From Candidatus Ornithospirochaeta stercorigallinarum (GTDB taxonomy: Bacteria; Spirochaetota; Spirochaetia; Sphaerochaetales; Sphaerochaetaceae): a stretch of 39,936 bases of DNA. The notes under the pieces are model-generated. The model worked only from the letters and a program-made list of their open reading frames with translations. It was not told the DNA's origin and searched no databases. Below, one piece after another: positions 25,933 to 33,690 of the stretch. Positions within the stretch are counted from its first letter, which is position 1. Every line of letters begins with the position of its first letter. Made by a program: the position numbers and the translations under genes. The stretch spans positions 1-39,936 of the forward strand of contig DVIF01000078.1 of NCBI GenBank assembly GCA_018711525.1, in the 5' to 3' direction.

Positions 25933-26022
25933 GTTTTTAATTTTACTCCGATTCTGGAATATAAACAATAAAAATATTTATTTTAAATAATTAATTTTAT
26001 AATCAAAATCCTTTCTTATATC

Positions 26023-26051
26023 TTAAACAAAACATGGCAATATAGTAAACT
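26023..26051 (+). promoter_or_regulatory. Possible promoter of the flavoprotein gene
   Basis: TTAAAC, 17 bases, TAAACT, giving a leader of about 17 bases that contains GAGGAAG. The 106-bp gap here (25969-26074) is very AT-rich and shared with the divergent HTH gene. Confidence 0.35.
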
Positions 26052-26074
26052 ATTGCTTTGGCGAGGAAGATAAG

Positions 26075-27355
26075 ATGGATAAGTTTGATGCTGTAATAGT
26101 CGGATCCGGTCCAGCAGGGATGGGTGCGGCATTCTCAATACTCAAAAGAAAGAAAGACGCAAGCATATTGATGCTCGACAAGAGGCCTTACAGTACGGGA
26201 GGAATGCGCAACGACTGTAAGATGAACTTCACCTTCCCTATTGGTTTCCCTCTGGAATACTGGGATGAAGAGACTGCTGACAGATATCTTGAGGAGGTCA
26301 CCGATTTCCTTAAGCCGAACATACTCTCAAAGAGCAACATAGGTACATATCAGGCAAGGGCGGAACGCCTTGGATGCTCCCTCCTCGAAATAAAGCAGAC
26401 ACATCTTGGAACTGATGGCGGGCTTGAACTCATCAAAGAGCTGCTTGCCAAACTAAAAGAGAGCGGTGTAGAGCTCTCCCTCGGAGAGGAGATGGTAGGC
26501 ATCGACAACAAGAGGAAGGTCATCACCACCGACAAGAGGGAGATAGGATACAAGAGCATCCTTATCGCACCTGGACGCCAGGGCTTCCATTTCCTTCAGG
26601 ATGTGATGCATCAGCTTGACATCAATTACATGGACAACATCATCGATGTCGGAATAAGGGTTGAGACAAGACTTGAGCACTACCCTATCGTAAAGGATTA
26701 CTACGATCCGAAGTTCTACTTCAAGGAAAAGGTGCGTACATTCTGCACGAACAGCGGAAACGCACATGTCGTAAAAGAGAAATATGCGACAGAGCGCGGC
26801 GACATATGGTACAGCGTCAACGGACATGCATTCAAAGCTGATGAGAGCAAGAACAACGGACTGGTGAACTTCGCGCTTTTAAAGACAGTCAGATTCACAG
26901 AACCTCTTGCATCAGGTCAGACCTTTGCAGAACACCTAGGGCTCCTTGCCTCCCTGATGGGAGGTGGAAAGCCCTTGATGCAGAGGGTCGGAGACTTCCG
27001 CCTGGGAAGGAGAAGCAAGGTAGCTACATTCAACGGAGACCTCTATGATTTCAAACCGACTCTCGATGCCTGCCCGTCAGACATATCGCTGGCGATGCCG
27101 AGCAAGATCCTTAGATACATCTGGTCGGCAATGAAGAACCTGGATACCATCGTACCTGGAGTCCTCCATCCTTCCACAATCATGTACTACCCGGAGATAA
27201 AGCTCTATGCAAACAAGCCGGAGTACAAGGATGAGCACTTCCAGGTATGCGAAGGTGTGTTCTTCGCAGGAGACGGCGCCGGCACGAGCCGTGGAATCAC
27301 AGGAGCGTGGGCAAGCGGAATCAGAGCAAGCCTCGGAATGCTTGAATACTTCTAG
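26075..27355 (+). CDS. FAD-dependent dehydrogenase of the COG2509 type
   Basis: This 426-residue flavoprotein has an N-terminal FAD-binding GSGPAGMGAAF (residues 11-21), a conserved patch STGGMRNDCKMNF, and the late FAD motif FFAGDGAGTSRGITGAWASG that also defines COG2509 proteins. These are uncharacterised cytosolic oxidoreductases common in anaerobes. The ATG is preceded by GAGGAAG. The TAG stop overlaps the convergent esterase stop in the shared tetramer CTAG. Confidence 0.82.
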   Translation: MDKFDAVIVGSGPAGMGAAFSILKRKKDASILMLDKRPYSTGGMRNDCKMNFTFPIGFPLEYWDEETADRYLEEVTDFLKPNILSKSNIGTYQARAERLGCSLLEIKQTHLGTDGGLELIKELLAKLKESGVELSLGEEMVGIDNKRKVITTDKREIGYKSILIAPGRQGFHFLQDVMHQLDINYMDNIIDVGIRVETRLEHYPIVKDYYDPKFYFKEKVRTFCTNSGNAHVVKEKYATERGDIWYSVNGHAFKADESKNNGLVNFALLKTVRFTEPLASGQTFAEHLGLLASLMGGGKPLMQRVGDFRLGRRSKVATFNGDLYDFKPTLDACPSDISLAMPSKILRYIWSAMKNLDTIVPGVLHPSTIMYYPEIKLYANKPEYKDEHFQVCEGVFFAGDGAGTSRGITGAWASGIRASLGMLEYF

Positions 27356-28116
27356 AATACGCTATCCAGGAACCGGGATGCATCATCCAGCCAGGATGTG
27401 ACATATGGCAGACACCGCCCCGTCTCTACTGTTGCGAGCGAGAGCCCATGGGATCCTTCCGGATAGATATGAAGCTCCGAATATATTCCTTTTTCAATCA
27501 CAGCCTCATACATCATGAGGCTGTTTCTCACATCGACAGTCTCATCCGTCCTGGTCGCCCATATGTATGTCGGAGGAAAAGATGAGGAAACATTCATCTC
27601 TGCACTAAGATAGACCTCATTACTAAGCACGGAAACAATCAGGTCATGAGAACCCCTATGAGTGTATTTCCCCATGGTAATTACTGGATATGCAAGGATT
27701 AAAGCATTTAGTTCGGCATCATTACTAAATTCACATCCATGCTCTGCAAGCATTGCGGCAAGATGACCTCCGGCTGAAAAACCGATTGCGGTAATCTTCT
27801 TTTCATCCACGCTCTCAAGCCTTCTTAACACGCTGACTGCCTCCGCTGCCTCCTCAATAGGATTGGAGTGCGCCATATCCTCTCCGACAGAATAATAGAG
27901 CACAGCACACTCATATCCCTTCTCGAAGAAGGAAATGGCAACAGGTTCAGCCTCCCGCTCTGATATATGGTTGTATCCTCCGCCCGGGATTATGAGAACC
28001 GCCCTCCTTTTTCCTGGAAACGACATTCCTGAATAACCGATTCTTGAAAGATCTGCGTGGAGGTAGAACCTCAAGAAAGCATCTTTTTTTCCTAACTTAT
28101 GATTGAAAATCTTCAT
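27352..28116 (-). CDS. Alpha/beta-hydrolase, acetyl-esterase/lipase type
   Basis: This protein is 254 residues from ATG 28116. It has the oxyanion motif PGGGYNHIS, the nucleophile elbow GFSAGGHLA, a likely acid in TRTDETVDVRNS and the late His in EGSHGLSLA. The layout is that of BD-FAE/acetyl-xylan-esterase-like hydrolases that cut small acyl esters, perhaps from plant polysaccharide debris. No signal peptide, so cytosolic. Upstream in-frame codons begin with TTG (28134). Neither start has a good ribosome binding site. It is divergent from the phosphodiesterase, with about 50 bases between them. Confidence 0.78.
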   Translation of the reverse strand: MKIFNHKLGKKDAFLRFYLHADLSRIGYSGMSFPGKRRAVLIIPGGGYNHISEREAEPVAISFFEKGYECAVLYYSVGEDMAHSNPIEEAAEAVSVLRRLESVDEKKITAIGFSAGGHLAAMLAEHGCEFSNDAELNALILAYPVITMGKYTHRGSHDLIVSVLSNEVYLSAEMNVSSSFPPTYIWATRTDETVDVRNSLMMYEAVIEKGIYSELHIYPEGSHGLSLATVETGRCLPYVTSWLDDASRFLDSVF

Positions 28117-28134
28117 GACCTCATGATGGCACAA

Positions 28135-28163
28135 TTGATAGAGATATTAAAGATTCCTATAAT
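28135..28163 (+). promoter_or_regulatory. Predicted leaderless promoter of the phosphodiesterase gene
   Basis: TTGATA (28135-28140), 17 bases, TATAAT (28158-28163), then six bases to ATG 28170. This is close to consensus and the clearest leaderless start in the window. Confidence 0.7.
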
Positions 28164-28169
28164 GCCTAC

Positions 28170-28706
28170 ATGAAGTTTTTAATTTTTTCAGATATACACG
28201 GCTGCTCAGACAGTGCTGAATTCATAGTAGGAAAGACAGAGGTGGAGAAGCCTGACAAGGTTCTTATCCTAGGAGACATACTCTACCATGGACCGAGGAA
28301 CGATATACCGCATAACTACGAGCCCAAGGCTGTAATAGCCGAGCTTGAGAAAATCGCACCGAAGATCCTTGCCGTAAGGGGGAACTGTGAGGCTGAAGTA
28401 GACCAGATGGTGCTTTCGTTCCCATGCCTCAGCCAGGAGGCCCTCGTCTATGCAGACGGAAACACCATATTCATGACACATGGCCATATATACAACGAGG
28501 AGAACAGACCTAAGTGCGGCTATACGCATTTCTTCAGCGGACATACCCACCTGCACGGGCTGAAAAAGAAAGACGGCATAACATTCCTCAACCCCGGTTC
28601 GATTTCAATCCCGAAAGGCGGGGAGGGTAGAAGCTATGCCATCTATATCGATGGAAAGATTGAGATACGAAGAATGGAGGATGACTCAATCATATTGGAA
28701 ATCTGA
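28170..28706 (+). CDS. YfcE-type metallophosphodiesterase
   Basis: This 178-residue calcineurin-like phosphoesterase has the metal motifs in order: SDIHG (DxH), LGDILYHGPRN (GDxxxxG), VRGNCEAE (GNCE), MTHGHIY (GH) and FSGHTHLHG (GHTH). Length and motifs match E. coli YfcE, a metal-dependent phosphodiesterase of unsure physiological substrate. Its end overlaps the convergent histidine kinase gene by 17 bases. The start abuts a -10 box and has no Shine-Dalgarno site. Confidence 0.9.
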   Translation: MKFLIFSDIHGCSDSAEFIVGKTEVEKPDKVLILGDILYHGPRNDIPHNYEPKAVIAELEKIAPKILAVRGNCEAEVDQMVLSFPCLSQEALVYADGNTIFMTHGHIYNEENRPKCGYTHFFSGHTHLHGLKKKDGITFLNPGSISIPKGGEGRSYAIYIDGKIEIRRMEDDSIILEI

Positions 28707-30216
28707 GTGTTACAAACACAAAGCCATCCTTCTCATCGATCGATACAGAGCCGTGGTGCATCTCCATTATCTGATGCACTATCGGCAGTCCCAGTCCGGA
28801 TCCCCCCTCATGCCTGGACTCATCACCCCTGGCCCACGGCTCGAAGAATGGTGGACGCGGCTGAGGAAGACTGCCTCTGTTCATGATGCAAATGTCTGCA
28901 AAACCATCTTTCAAATGAACAGACACAACTACATCCTCTTCGCTTTCCCCATATTTATATGCGTTATCAAGGACTTCCTTCAGGGCCCTTTTCACAAGTT
29001 CATAATCAATATTCAGGAAAATCGGCACTTCAGGCTCAAAATGATAGCCGCTCCTTGATGAGAGTGCAGAGGAGATCACCTCGTTGATATCCACCTCCGT
29101 GAAATCGACCGGATAGTCGATCAGACTTGAATAATATGTGACGCTTGCAATACGGCTGATAAGTATATCATTCTCACTCTTTATCGACTTTACAAGGTCT
29201 GCATTCACAGGAAAGACGCCGTCCTCAACTCCGGAGAGAAGAAGGTTCATACTTGCAACAGGGGTATTTAGGTCGTGACTGATGTTCCTGAGCCACTCCT
29301 TTCTTGATTTCCTGTGCCTGTCGAGGTCGTTTCCAAGCTGCTCGATACTGTCTGCTATCATGGAGAAATCATCATAGTTCACAAGATTCCTATTCACAGA
29401 GACCTTGTAGTTTCCCATTGCAAGTTCCCTTAACGAACGCCTTATCTCCCTTATCATGTTCGCATTACGTTTTGAAATGAAATATCCGGCAATCAAAGAG
29501 ATGAGAACAGCAATTGGAAGGAAAATGATGATCTTGCTTGAAAAGTTTTTTACGAGTATCTCGGTAGGCCCATATACATCGATATCGAACACAATGATAT
29601 CGATATAGCCATATACGGTGTCATTGTTGTACAGCACGATGGATCCTGCGATATCGTTATCCTTTATGACTGAAGGGATCTTGACATCGACATCATTCCG
29701 CTCTCCTGTCTCCCTGACAGCGATGTTGTCTACAACCATATTCCTGCCGACAAGATGAGTGGTTAGGTTTATGCTGTACTTCGGGGCCTTTATGCTCTCT
29801 GTCGAATAATCCTCTGTCGTGTTGACCGATACGGAGAAAGCCTTCGGGAATGCCATAGATGAAGAGTTGTAATAATCGAAAAGACGCCCCCGCTCATATG
29901 GTTGAGGAATGAAATCACCTCGGCTGGAAGAACCGATAGAGATACTGATATCACCTCTTTCATCCCTGATCAGAAGGCCGGAGACCCTGTCTGGAGCACT
30001 ATCGACGAGAACATATAGGAAGTCTGCAACGGTAAGCGTGGGATTTTCCTGGAACGTGGAGGAAAGTGTCTCCACATACCCATCAAAGACATGAGCCTTC
30101 CATGTGCGCTCCGCTATCTTCGTCGAGACAAAAAGTATTGCCAGCTGTATACCCATCACAAGAACAGTGATGCCGACGATTGATAAAAGAAGCCTTAAGT
30201 AGATATTCCTACGCAT
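28690..30216 (-). CDS. Two-component sensor histidine kinase
   Basis: This 508-residue membrane kinase has a first membrane helix at about 8-30 and an extracytoplasmic sensor region to about 225. A second helix IIIFLPIAVLISLIAGYFIS is followed by a HAMP linker, the phospho-acceptor His in ISHDLNTPVASM, the N box EVLDNAYKYGE and the G box GSGLGLPIVHQIM. The large sensor domain is not one I recognise. The start overlaps the response regulator stop by one base (TAATG), so the pair is co-translated. Its 3' end overlaps the phosphodiesterase gene. Confidence 0.9.
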   Translation of the reverse strand: MRRNIYLRLLLSIVGITVLVMGIQLAILFVSTKIAERTWKAHVFDGYVETLSSTFQENPTLTVADFLYVLVDSAPDRVSGLLIRDERGDISISIGSSSRGDFIPQPYERGRLFDYYNSSSMAFPKAFSVSVNTTEDYSTESIKAPKYSINLTTHLVGRNMVVDNIAVRETGERNDVDVKIPSVIKDNDIAGSIVLYNNDTVYGYIDIIVFDIDVYGPTEILVKNFSSKIIIFLPIAVLISLIAGYFISKRNANMIREIRRSLRELAMGNYKVSVNRNLVNYDDFSMIADSIEQLGNDLDRHRKSRKEWLRNISHDLNTPVASMNLLLSGVEDGVFPVNADLVKSIKSENDILISRIASVTYYSSLIDYPVDFTEVDINEVISSALSSRSGYHFEPEVPIFLNIDYELVKRALKEVLDNAYKYGESEEDVVVSVHLKDGFADICIMNRGSLPQPRPPFFEPWARGDESRHEGGSGLGLPIVHQIMEMHHGSVSIDEKDGFVFVTLRFPI

Positions 30217-30911
30217 TACTTATCTATCTTTTTTCCTGCAAAACGGTAGCCATAACCCCTGACGGTCTCTATCCAGGCCTCCTTCTTCAGCTTGGCCCTG
30301 ATATTCTTTATATGAGTGTCTACGACGCGCTCATAACTTTCAAAACTGTAGTCGAAACATTCTTCAAGGATCTGAGCCCTTGAAATAAGGTTCGGAGAGT
30401 TGGATGCAAGATATGCGACAATCCTCCACTCTGCAGCAGTAAGAGTGATCTCATCCCCGTCTATTGTGAGCTTATGCTCATCCTCATCAATCACCATGAC
30501 GCTCTCCCCCAGTGAATAGGAACGGGAAGAGCTCTGAGGCCCTTGCACATCTGAGCGTCTGAAAAGCGCCTCGACGCGGAGAACCAGCTCCTTTGGACTG
30601 AAAGGCTTGGTAATATAATCATCACAGCCAAGCTCAAAGCCCATGATCTTATCGGATTCATCGATCCTCGCAGTAAGGAATATGATTGGAAGCCTCTGGT
30701 TCTTGCTCCTGACTTCCTTCACGAAGGAGAATCCATCTCCATCAGGAAGCATTATGTCCTGTATCAGCATATCAGGAACACGTTCCTGGAAAGCTGCCCT
30801 CGCCTCTTCAAGCGTACCATACCCTTTCACATCGAATCCGGAAAGCTCAAGATACTGGACTACTCCGTTACGTATAACCTCATGATCTTCTACAATGTAA
30901 ATCAGTTTCAT
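30216..30911 (-). CDS. OmpR/PhoB-type response regulator
   Basis: This 231-residue protein starts at ATG 30911 (MKLIYIVEDHEVIRNG). The receiver domain has the acidic pair ED, phospho-acceptor Asp in MLIQDIMLPDGDGF, Thr in FLTARID and Lys in ITKPFSPKEL. The C-terminal winged helix (LTAAEWRIVAYLASN, SYERVVDTHIKNIRAKL) binds DNA. It is first in the operon with the kinase. An upstream in-frame extension of 30 codons is rejected because the family begins at this Met and a promoter lies across it. Confidence 0.92.
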   Translation of the reverse strand: MKLIYIVEDHEVIRNGVVQYLELSGFDVKGYGTLEEARAAFQERVPDMLIQDIMLPDGDGFSFVKEVRSKNQRLPIIFLTARIDESDKIMGFELGCDDYITKPFSPKELVLRVEALFRRSDVQGPQSSSRSYSLGESVMVIDEDEHKLTIDGDEITLTAAEWRIVAYLASNSPNLISRAQILEECFDYSFESYERVVDTHIKNIRAKLKKEAWIETVRGYGYRFAGKKIDK

Positions 30912-30918
30912 ATGAATA

Positions 30919-30947
30919 ATATTATTGATGAAATGGATATTAGGCAA
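30919..30947 (-). promoter_or_regulatory. Predicted leaderless promoter of the two-component operon
   Basis: Read leftward: TTGCCT (30947-30942), 17 bases, TAATAT (30924-30919), seven bases, ATG 30911. No Shine-Dalgarno site. Confidence 0.5.
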
Positions 30948-31024
30948 AGGTTTAAATTGAAATACACCAAAAATCCAAGTTATCGGGGAAAGAGAAATCA
31001 TGTGAAGTAATGGTGAAAAAAACA

Positions 31025-31044
31025 GGGTTGATTTTCATCAACCC
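31025..31044 (-). terminator. Intrinsic terminator downstream of rpsD
   Basis: GGGTTGAT and ATCAACCC form a perfect 8-bp stem with a GAAA tetraloop on the minus strand, followed by TG and seven T. It lies 145 bases after the rpsD stop. The stretch between holds no convincing small gene. Confidence 0.75.
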
Positions 31045-31189
31045 ATAAGCTTTCGAAATCAAGGAACCTTTTCGTTCTCCCTTTTGAGGGCAGCCGTCGG
31101 GAAAACGCGGGAAAAAGTAGGAAAAACTGGAATGGTCCTTTCTTCTCCACCTCTCCTTTGTGGATAGGATGAGTTCCTTCAGCCCAACC

Positions 31190-31783
31190 TTACTTAGAGT
31201 AGTACTCTACAACGAGCTGGTCGTTTACCTCTACAGGAATCTCAGAGCGCTCTGGAAGTCTTGTGAACTTACCTGAGAAGTCCTCTTCGTTTCTTTCGAA
31301 GTATGGAAGATTGAATGCTGGATGTCCGAGGAAGTTGGTCTTGAAGAGTTCGTTCTTTCTTGACTTCTCCTTCAAGCTGATTACATCGCCGACCTGGATC
31401 TGGTATGAAGGAATGTCTACCTTCTTGCCGTTTACGAGGATGTGGCCATGTGACACGAGCTGACGTGCGAGGCGGATCGAGTTACCGAAACCAATGCGGT
31501 ATACAGCATTGTCGAGTCTTCTCTCGAGAGAGATTACAAGAGCATCACCTGTCATCATTGAAGACTTGAGAGCCTTCTCATAATAATGATGAAGCTGCTT
31601 CTCTAAAACGCCGTAATAAGCCTTGAGCTTCTGCTTCTCTGTAAGCTGCCTTGAATAGTCAGTCGGCTTCTTCCTCTTCTGGAAAGCAGGATTGCCCGCT
31701 CTCTTCATTGCCTTGGGATGTCCACAATAATTAACCCCAAGCCTTCTACACTGCTTGAATCTAGGACTCATGTTTCTTGCCAT
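31190..31783 (-). CDS. rpsD: Ribosomal protein S4
   Basis: This 197-residue primary 16S rRNA-binding protein nucleates the 30S body. It begins [20 protein letters not shown], and the S4 RNA-binding domain is clear ([14 protein letters not shown], then [20 protein letters not shown]). Only two cysteines remain of the four-Cys zinc knot seen in C+ type S4. The gene stands alone, away from rpsM/rpsK/rpoA. GGAGGG precedes the ATG after a leader of about 45 bases. Confidence 0.97.
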   Translation of the reverse strand: MARNMSPRFKQCRRLGVNYCGHPKAMKRAGNPAFQKRKKPTDYSRQLTEKQKLKAYYGVLEKQLHHYYEKALKSSMMTGDALVISLERRLDNAVYRIGFGNSIRLARQLVSHGHILVNGKKVDIPSYQIQVGDVISLKEKSRKNELFKTNFLGHPAFNLPYFERNEEDFSGKFTRLPERSEIPVEVNDQLVVEYYSK

Positions 31784-31832
31784 AGATTTTTACCCTCCAC
31801 AGTATTTATTCTGCTTTTTCAGCAACTTTGTT

Positions 31833-31862
31833 AATCTAATCTTTTTCGGGAGTATTTGTCAA
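31833..31862 (-). promoter_or_regulatory. Predicted promoter of rpsD
   Basis: Read leftward: perfect TTGACA (31862-31857), 18 bases, TAGATT (31838-31833). The leader would be about 45 bases. Confidence 0.55.
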
Positions 31863-31912
31863 TATGGAAAAATTGAATAAGTATATCCACGAAGAGATTT
31901 TAAGATATGATT

Positions 31913-32500
31913 CTACTTAAGACTATCGAATAAATTCTGATTATATACATCTGCTAATCCAACAGCAAACGAGACAGAAAGATTATCATCAACTTGCCAG
32001 AACATAAATGGTATACCAACAGCTAAAGAACCAGCAGAAAGGCCTAAAAGGATATATAACGGAACTGAAGAATCTCCATAATAGTTTGAGCCTATCAGCA
32101 ATGTTGCCAATAATCCAACACTACCAACTCCAGTCAATATATATCCTGCAAGTTTGAAATTTTCTGCTGTTTTGTACGCATTCTCCAAATTCTTTGCCAT
32201 ATCATATTGTCCTGTAGCATATAAGAAATCAACTTTTGAGATTTCCCCAGCACCTCTATAGGGGACCCAATCCGTACTTGTATTACTTGTTCCCCATCCT
32301 GATGACAAGGCTCCCCATGATGTAGGTTTTGCATAACCAGATGAATAAGATAATGTATTCTGTTCTGTTTGAATACTAAGAGCCTGATTCAAAAATATTT
32401 GCTGATGCTCAGATGACAACAAGGATAAATCTATACTTGCAAAAATAGAATTTGATAATAAAACAAAAACTAAACTCAGTGCAATTACTTTTTTAAACAT
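31913..32500 (-). CDS. Secreted or membrane hypothetical protein
   Basis: This 195-residue protein opens with a typical signal peptide (MFKKVIALSLVFVLLSNSIFA, cleavage likely after FA-S; shown in full only to its edge), then a Ser/Tyr/Trp-rich segment (SSGYAKPTSWGALSSGWGTS). Two hydrophobic helices follow near 118-135 (LAGYILTGVGSVGLLATLLI) and 145-170. The family is not recognised. AAGGAG lies ahead of the ATG. The gene is visibly AT-richer than its neighbours and prefers TTA/AAT/GAT-type codons, so it may be recently acquired. It could be a tail-membrane-anchored periplasmic or surface protein. Confidence 0.7.
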   Translation of the reverse strand: MFKKVIALSLVFVLLSNSIFASIDLSLLSSEHQQIFLNQALSIQTEQNTLSYSSGYAKPTSWGALSSGWGTSNTSTDWVPYRGAGEISKVDFLYATGQYDMAKNLENAYKTAENFKLAGYILTGVGSVGLLATLLIGSNYYGDSSVPLYILLGLSAGSLAVGIPFMFWQVDDNLSVSFAVGLADVYNQNLFDSLK

Positions 32501-32555
32501 ATAATCTCCTTAGCTTTTATAATAACACGGATAATTCATGTTTAAAATAAAAACA

Positions 32556-32577
32556 GGCCACCTCATGAGAGATGGCC
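32556..32577 (-). terminator. Intrinsic terminator of trxA
   Basis: On the minus strand GGCCATCTC pairs with GAGGTGGCC (9 bp with one G-U) around a 4-base loop, followed by TGTTTTTATTTT. It lies 32 bases after the trxA stop. Confidence 0.8.
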
Positions 32578-32608
32578 CTGACACTAAAACCGAAAGGAAT
32601 ACATCAAG

Positions 32609-32917
32609 CTATACAAGCATCATCTCAAGACTTGCCTTGCTTCTTGCTCCAACTGCCTGGGAGACGGCTTTTCCGCCCTTGAAGTAAATCAAAGTGGGAA
32701 TGCTCATCACTCCGTACTCAGCTGCAAGGTTCTGGTTCTCATCGACATCGACCTTGACTATTTTTACATCGCTTCTCTCTTCTGAGACCTGCTCCAGGAT
32801 CGGGGACATCTGCCTGCATGGTCCGCACCATTTTGCGAAGAAGTCCACAAGCACCGGTTTCTCCGACTCAAGCACTACGCTCTTAAACTGATTCTCATTG
32901 ATATGTTCTACTGCCAT
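32609..32917 (-). CDS. trxA: Thioredoxin
   Basis: This 102-residue single-domain thioredoxin has the redox motif WCGPC in FFAKWCGPCRQM (residues 26-37), followed by KVDVDENQNLAAEYGVMSIPT with the conserved cis-Pro. It is a cytosolic disulfide reductase and electron donor. AGGAG precedes the ATG. It is followed by its own terminator and preceded by the Crp/Fnr-type gene in the same direction. Confidence 0.96.
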   Translation of the reverse strand: MAVEHINENQFKSVVLESEKPVLVDFFAKWCGPCRQMSPILEQVSEERSDVKIVKVDVDENQNLAAEYGVMSIPTLIYFKGGKAVSQAVGARSKASLEMMLV

Positions 32918-32976
32918 TTTTCTTTTCTCCTATGACCATAAGATAATACATAGCTGGAAAAAAGAAAGTGATGATG

Positions 32977-33645
32977 TCACCTAAGGCTCTCAGAGGCCCT
33001 CTGAGAGAGCTTTCCCATATCCAGGATCTCAAGAGAGCCTCTTTTCACTGCGACTTCCCCCTCCTTCTCCAGATATGAGAGGGTACGGCTGATCACCTCC
33101 CTTCTCGAACCGAGGTTACGTGCGATCTCCTCATGCGTAAGCTTCAGGCAATGATTTCCTTTAAGTTCCGCCTCCTCGCACAAATAAGCTGCAAGGCGGG
33201 AATCAAGACGCTTGTTGAGTATCTGGTCTATAAGCCACATCAAATCGCTCAGATGGGAAGAAAGAATCGAGCAGATGTAGTTCGAGACTTTTATATTCTC
33301 CTTTCTGATGCGGTCGACAACCAAAGTCGGAACCAATATGCATTCGCTATCCTCCTCCGATATGACGTTCACACCGAAATCGATATCCCTTAAAAGGCAG
33401 GAGGCCGTAAATATGCATAGATCACGGCTAAAGAATCTAAAAAGAGTGATCTCCCTTCCATCTTCTGAAAGCGAGAACGCCTTGAGCTGACCAGACTTCA
33501 CGATGATGAAGCCCTGGCAGTCCTGCCCTGGGTTGACAGCCTCCCCCTTTTTAAAGCTCATGCTCCTGCTGTTGTTTTCAATCTCCAATCTCTCTTTTCC
33601 TGAAAGAAAAGAATAGAAAGGGATGTAGTTTTCATTATCGCCCAT
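32977..33645 (-). CDS. Crp/Fnr-family transcriptional regulator
   Basis: This 222-residue protein has a cyclic-nucleotide-like beta-roll (GFIIVKSGQLKAFSLSEDGR, EITLFRFFSRD) and a C-terminal helix-turn-helix (LTHEEIARNLGSRREVISRT). It lacks the N-terminal four-cysteine iron-sulfur cluster of FNR. Cysteines do occur at GQDCQG and in the pair of DLCIFTASCLL, a pattern shared by redox-linked members of this superfamily. It is divergent from the GH2 glycosidase, with interlocked promoters, so control of that gene is plausible. The start ATG 33645 has no Shine-Dalgarno site, and a TATCAT box is six bases away. Confidence 0.85.
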   Translation of the reverse strand: MGDNENYIPFYSFLSGKERLEIENNSRSMSFKKGEAVNPGQDCQGFIIVKSGQLKAFSLSEDGREITLFRFFSRDLCIFTASCLLRDIDFGVNVISEEDSECILVPTLVVDRIRKENIKVSNYICSILSSHLSDLMWLIDQILNKRLDSRLAAYLCEEAELKGNHCLKLTHEEIARNLGSRREVISRTLSYLEKEGEVAVKRGSLEILDMGKLSQRASESLR

Positions 33646-33651
33646 AAATAA

Positions 33652-33657
33652 ATGATA
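33652..33657 (-). promoter_or_regulatory. -10 box for leaderless Crp/Fnr-type gene
   Basis: TATCAT read leftward, six bases from ATG 33645. The -35 region is weak. It shares the 45-base divergent gap with the GH2 promoter. Confidence 0.4.
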
Positions 33658-33676
33658 TCAGCAAGTCCCTTCAAAT

Positions 33677-33684
33677 GCTATAAT
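33677..33684 (+). promoter_or_regulatory. Extended -10 promoter of the GH2 gene (leaderless)
   Basis: TGCTATAAT ends at 33684 and is followed by six bases and ATG 33691. The consensus -10 with TG extension compensates for a poor -35. The Crp/Fnr-type regulator could bind in this gap. Confidence 0.6.
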
Positions 33685-33690
33685 CAGGAC

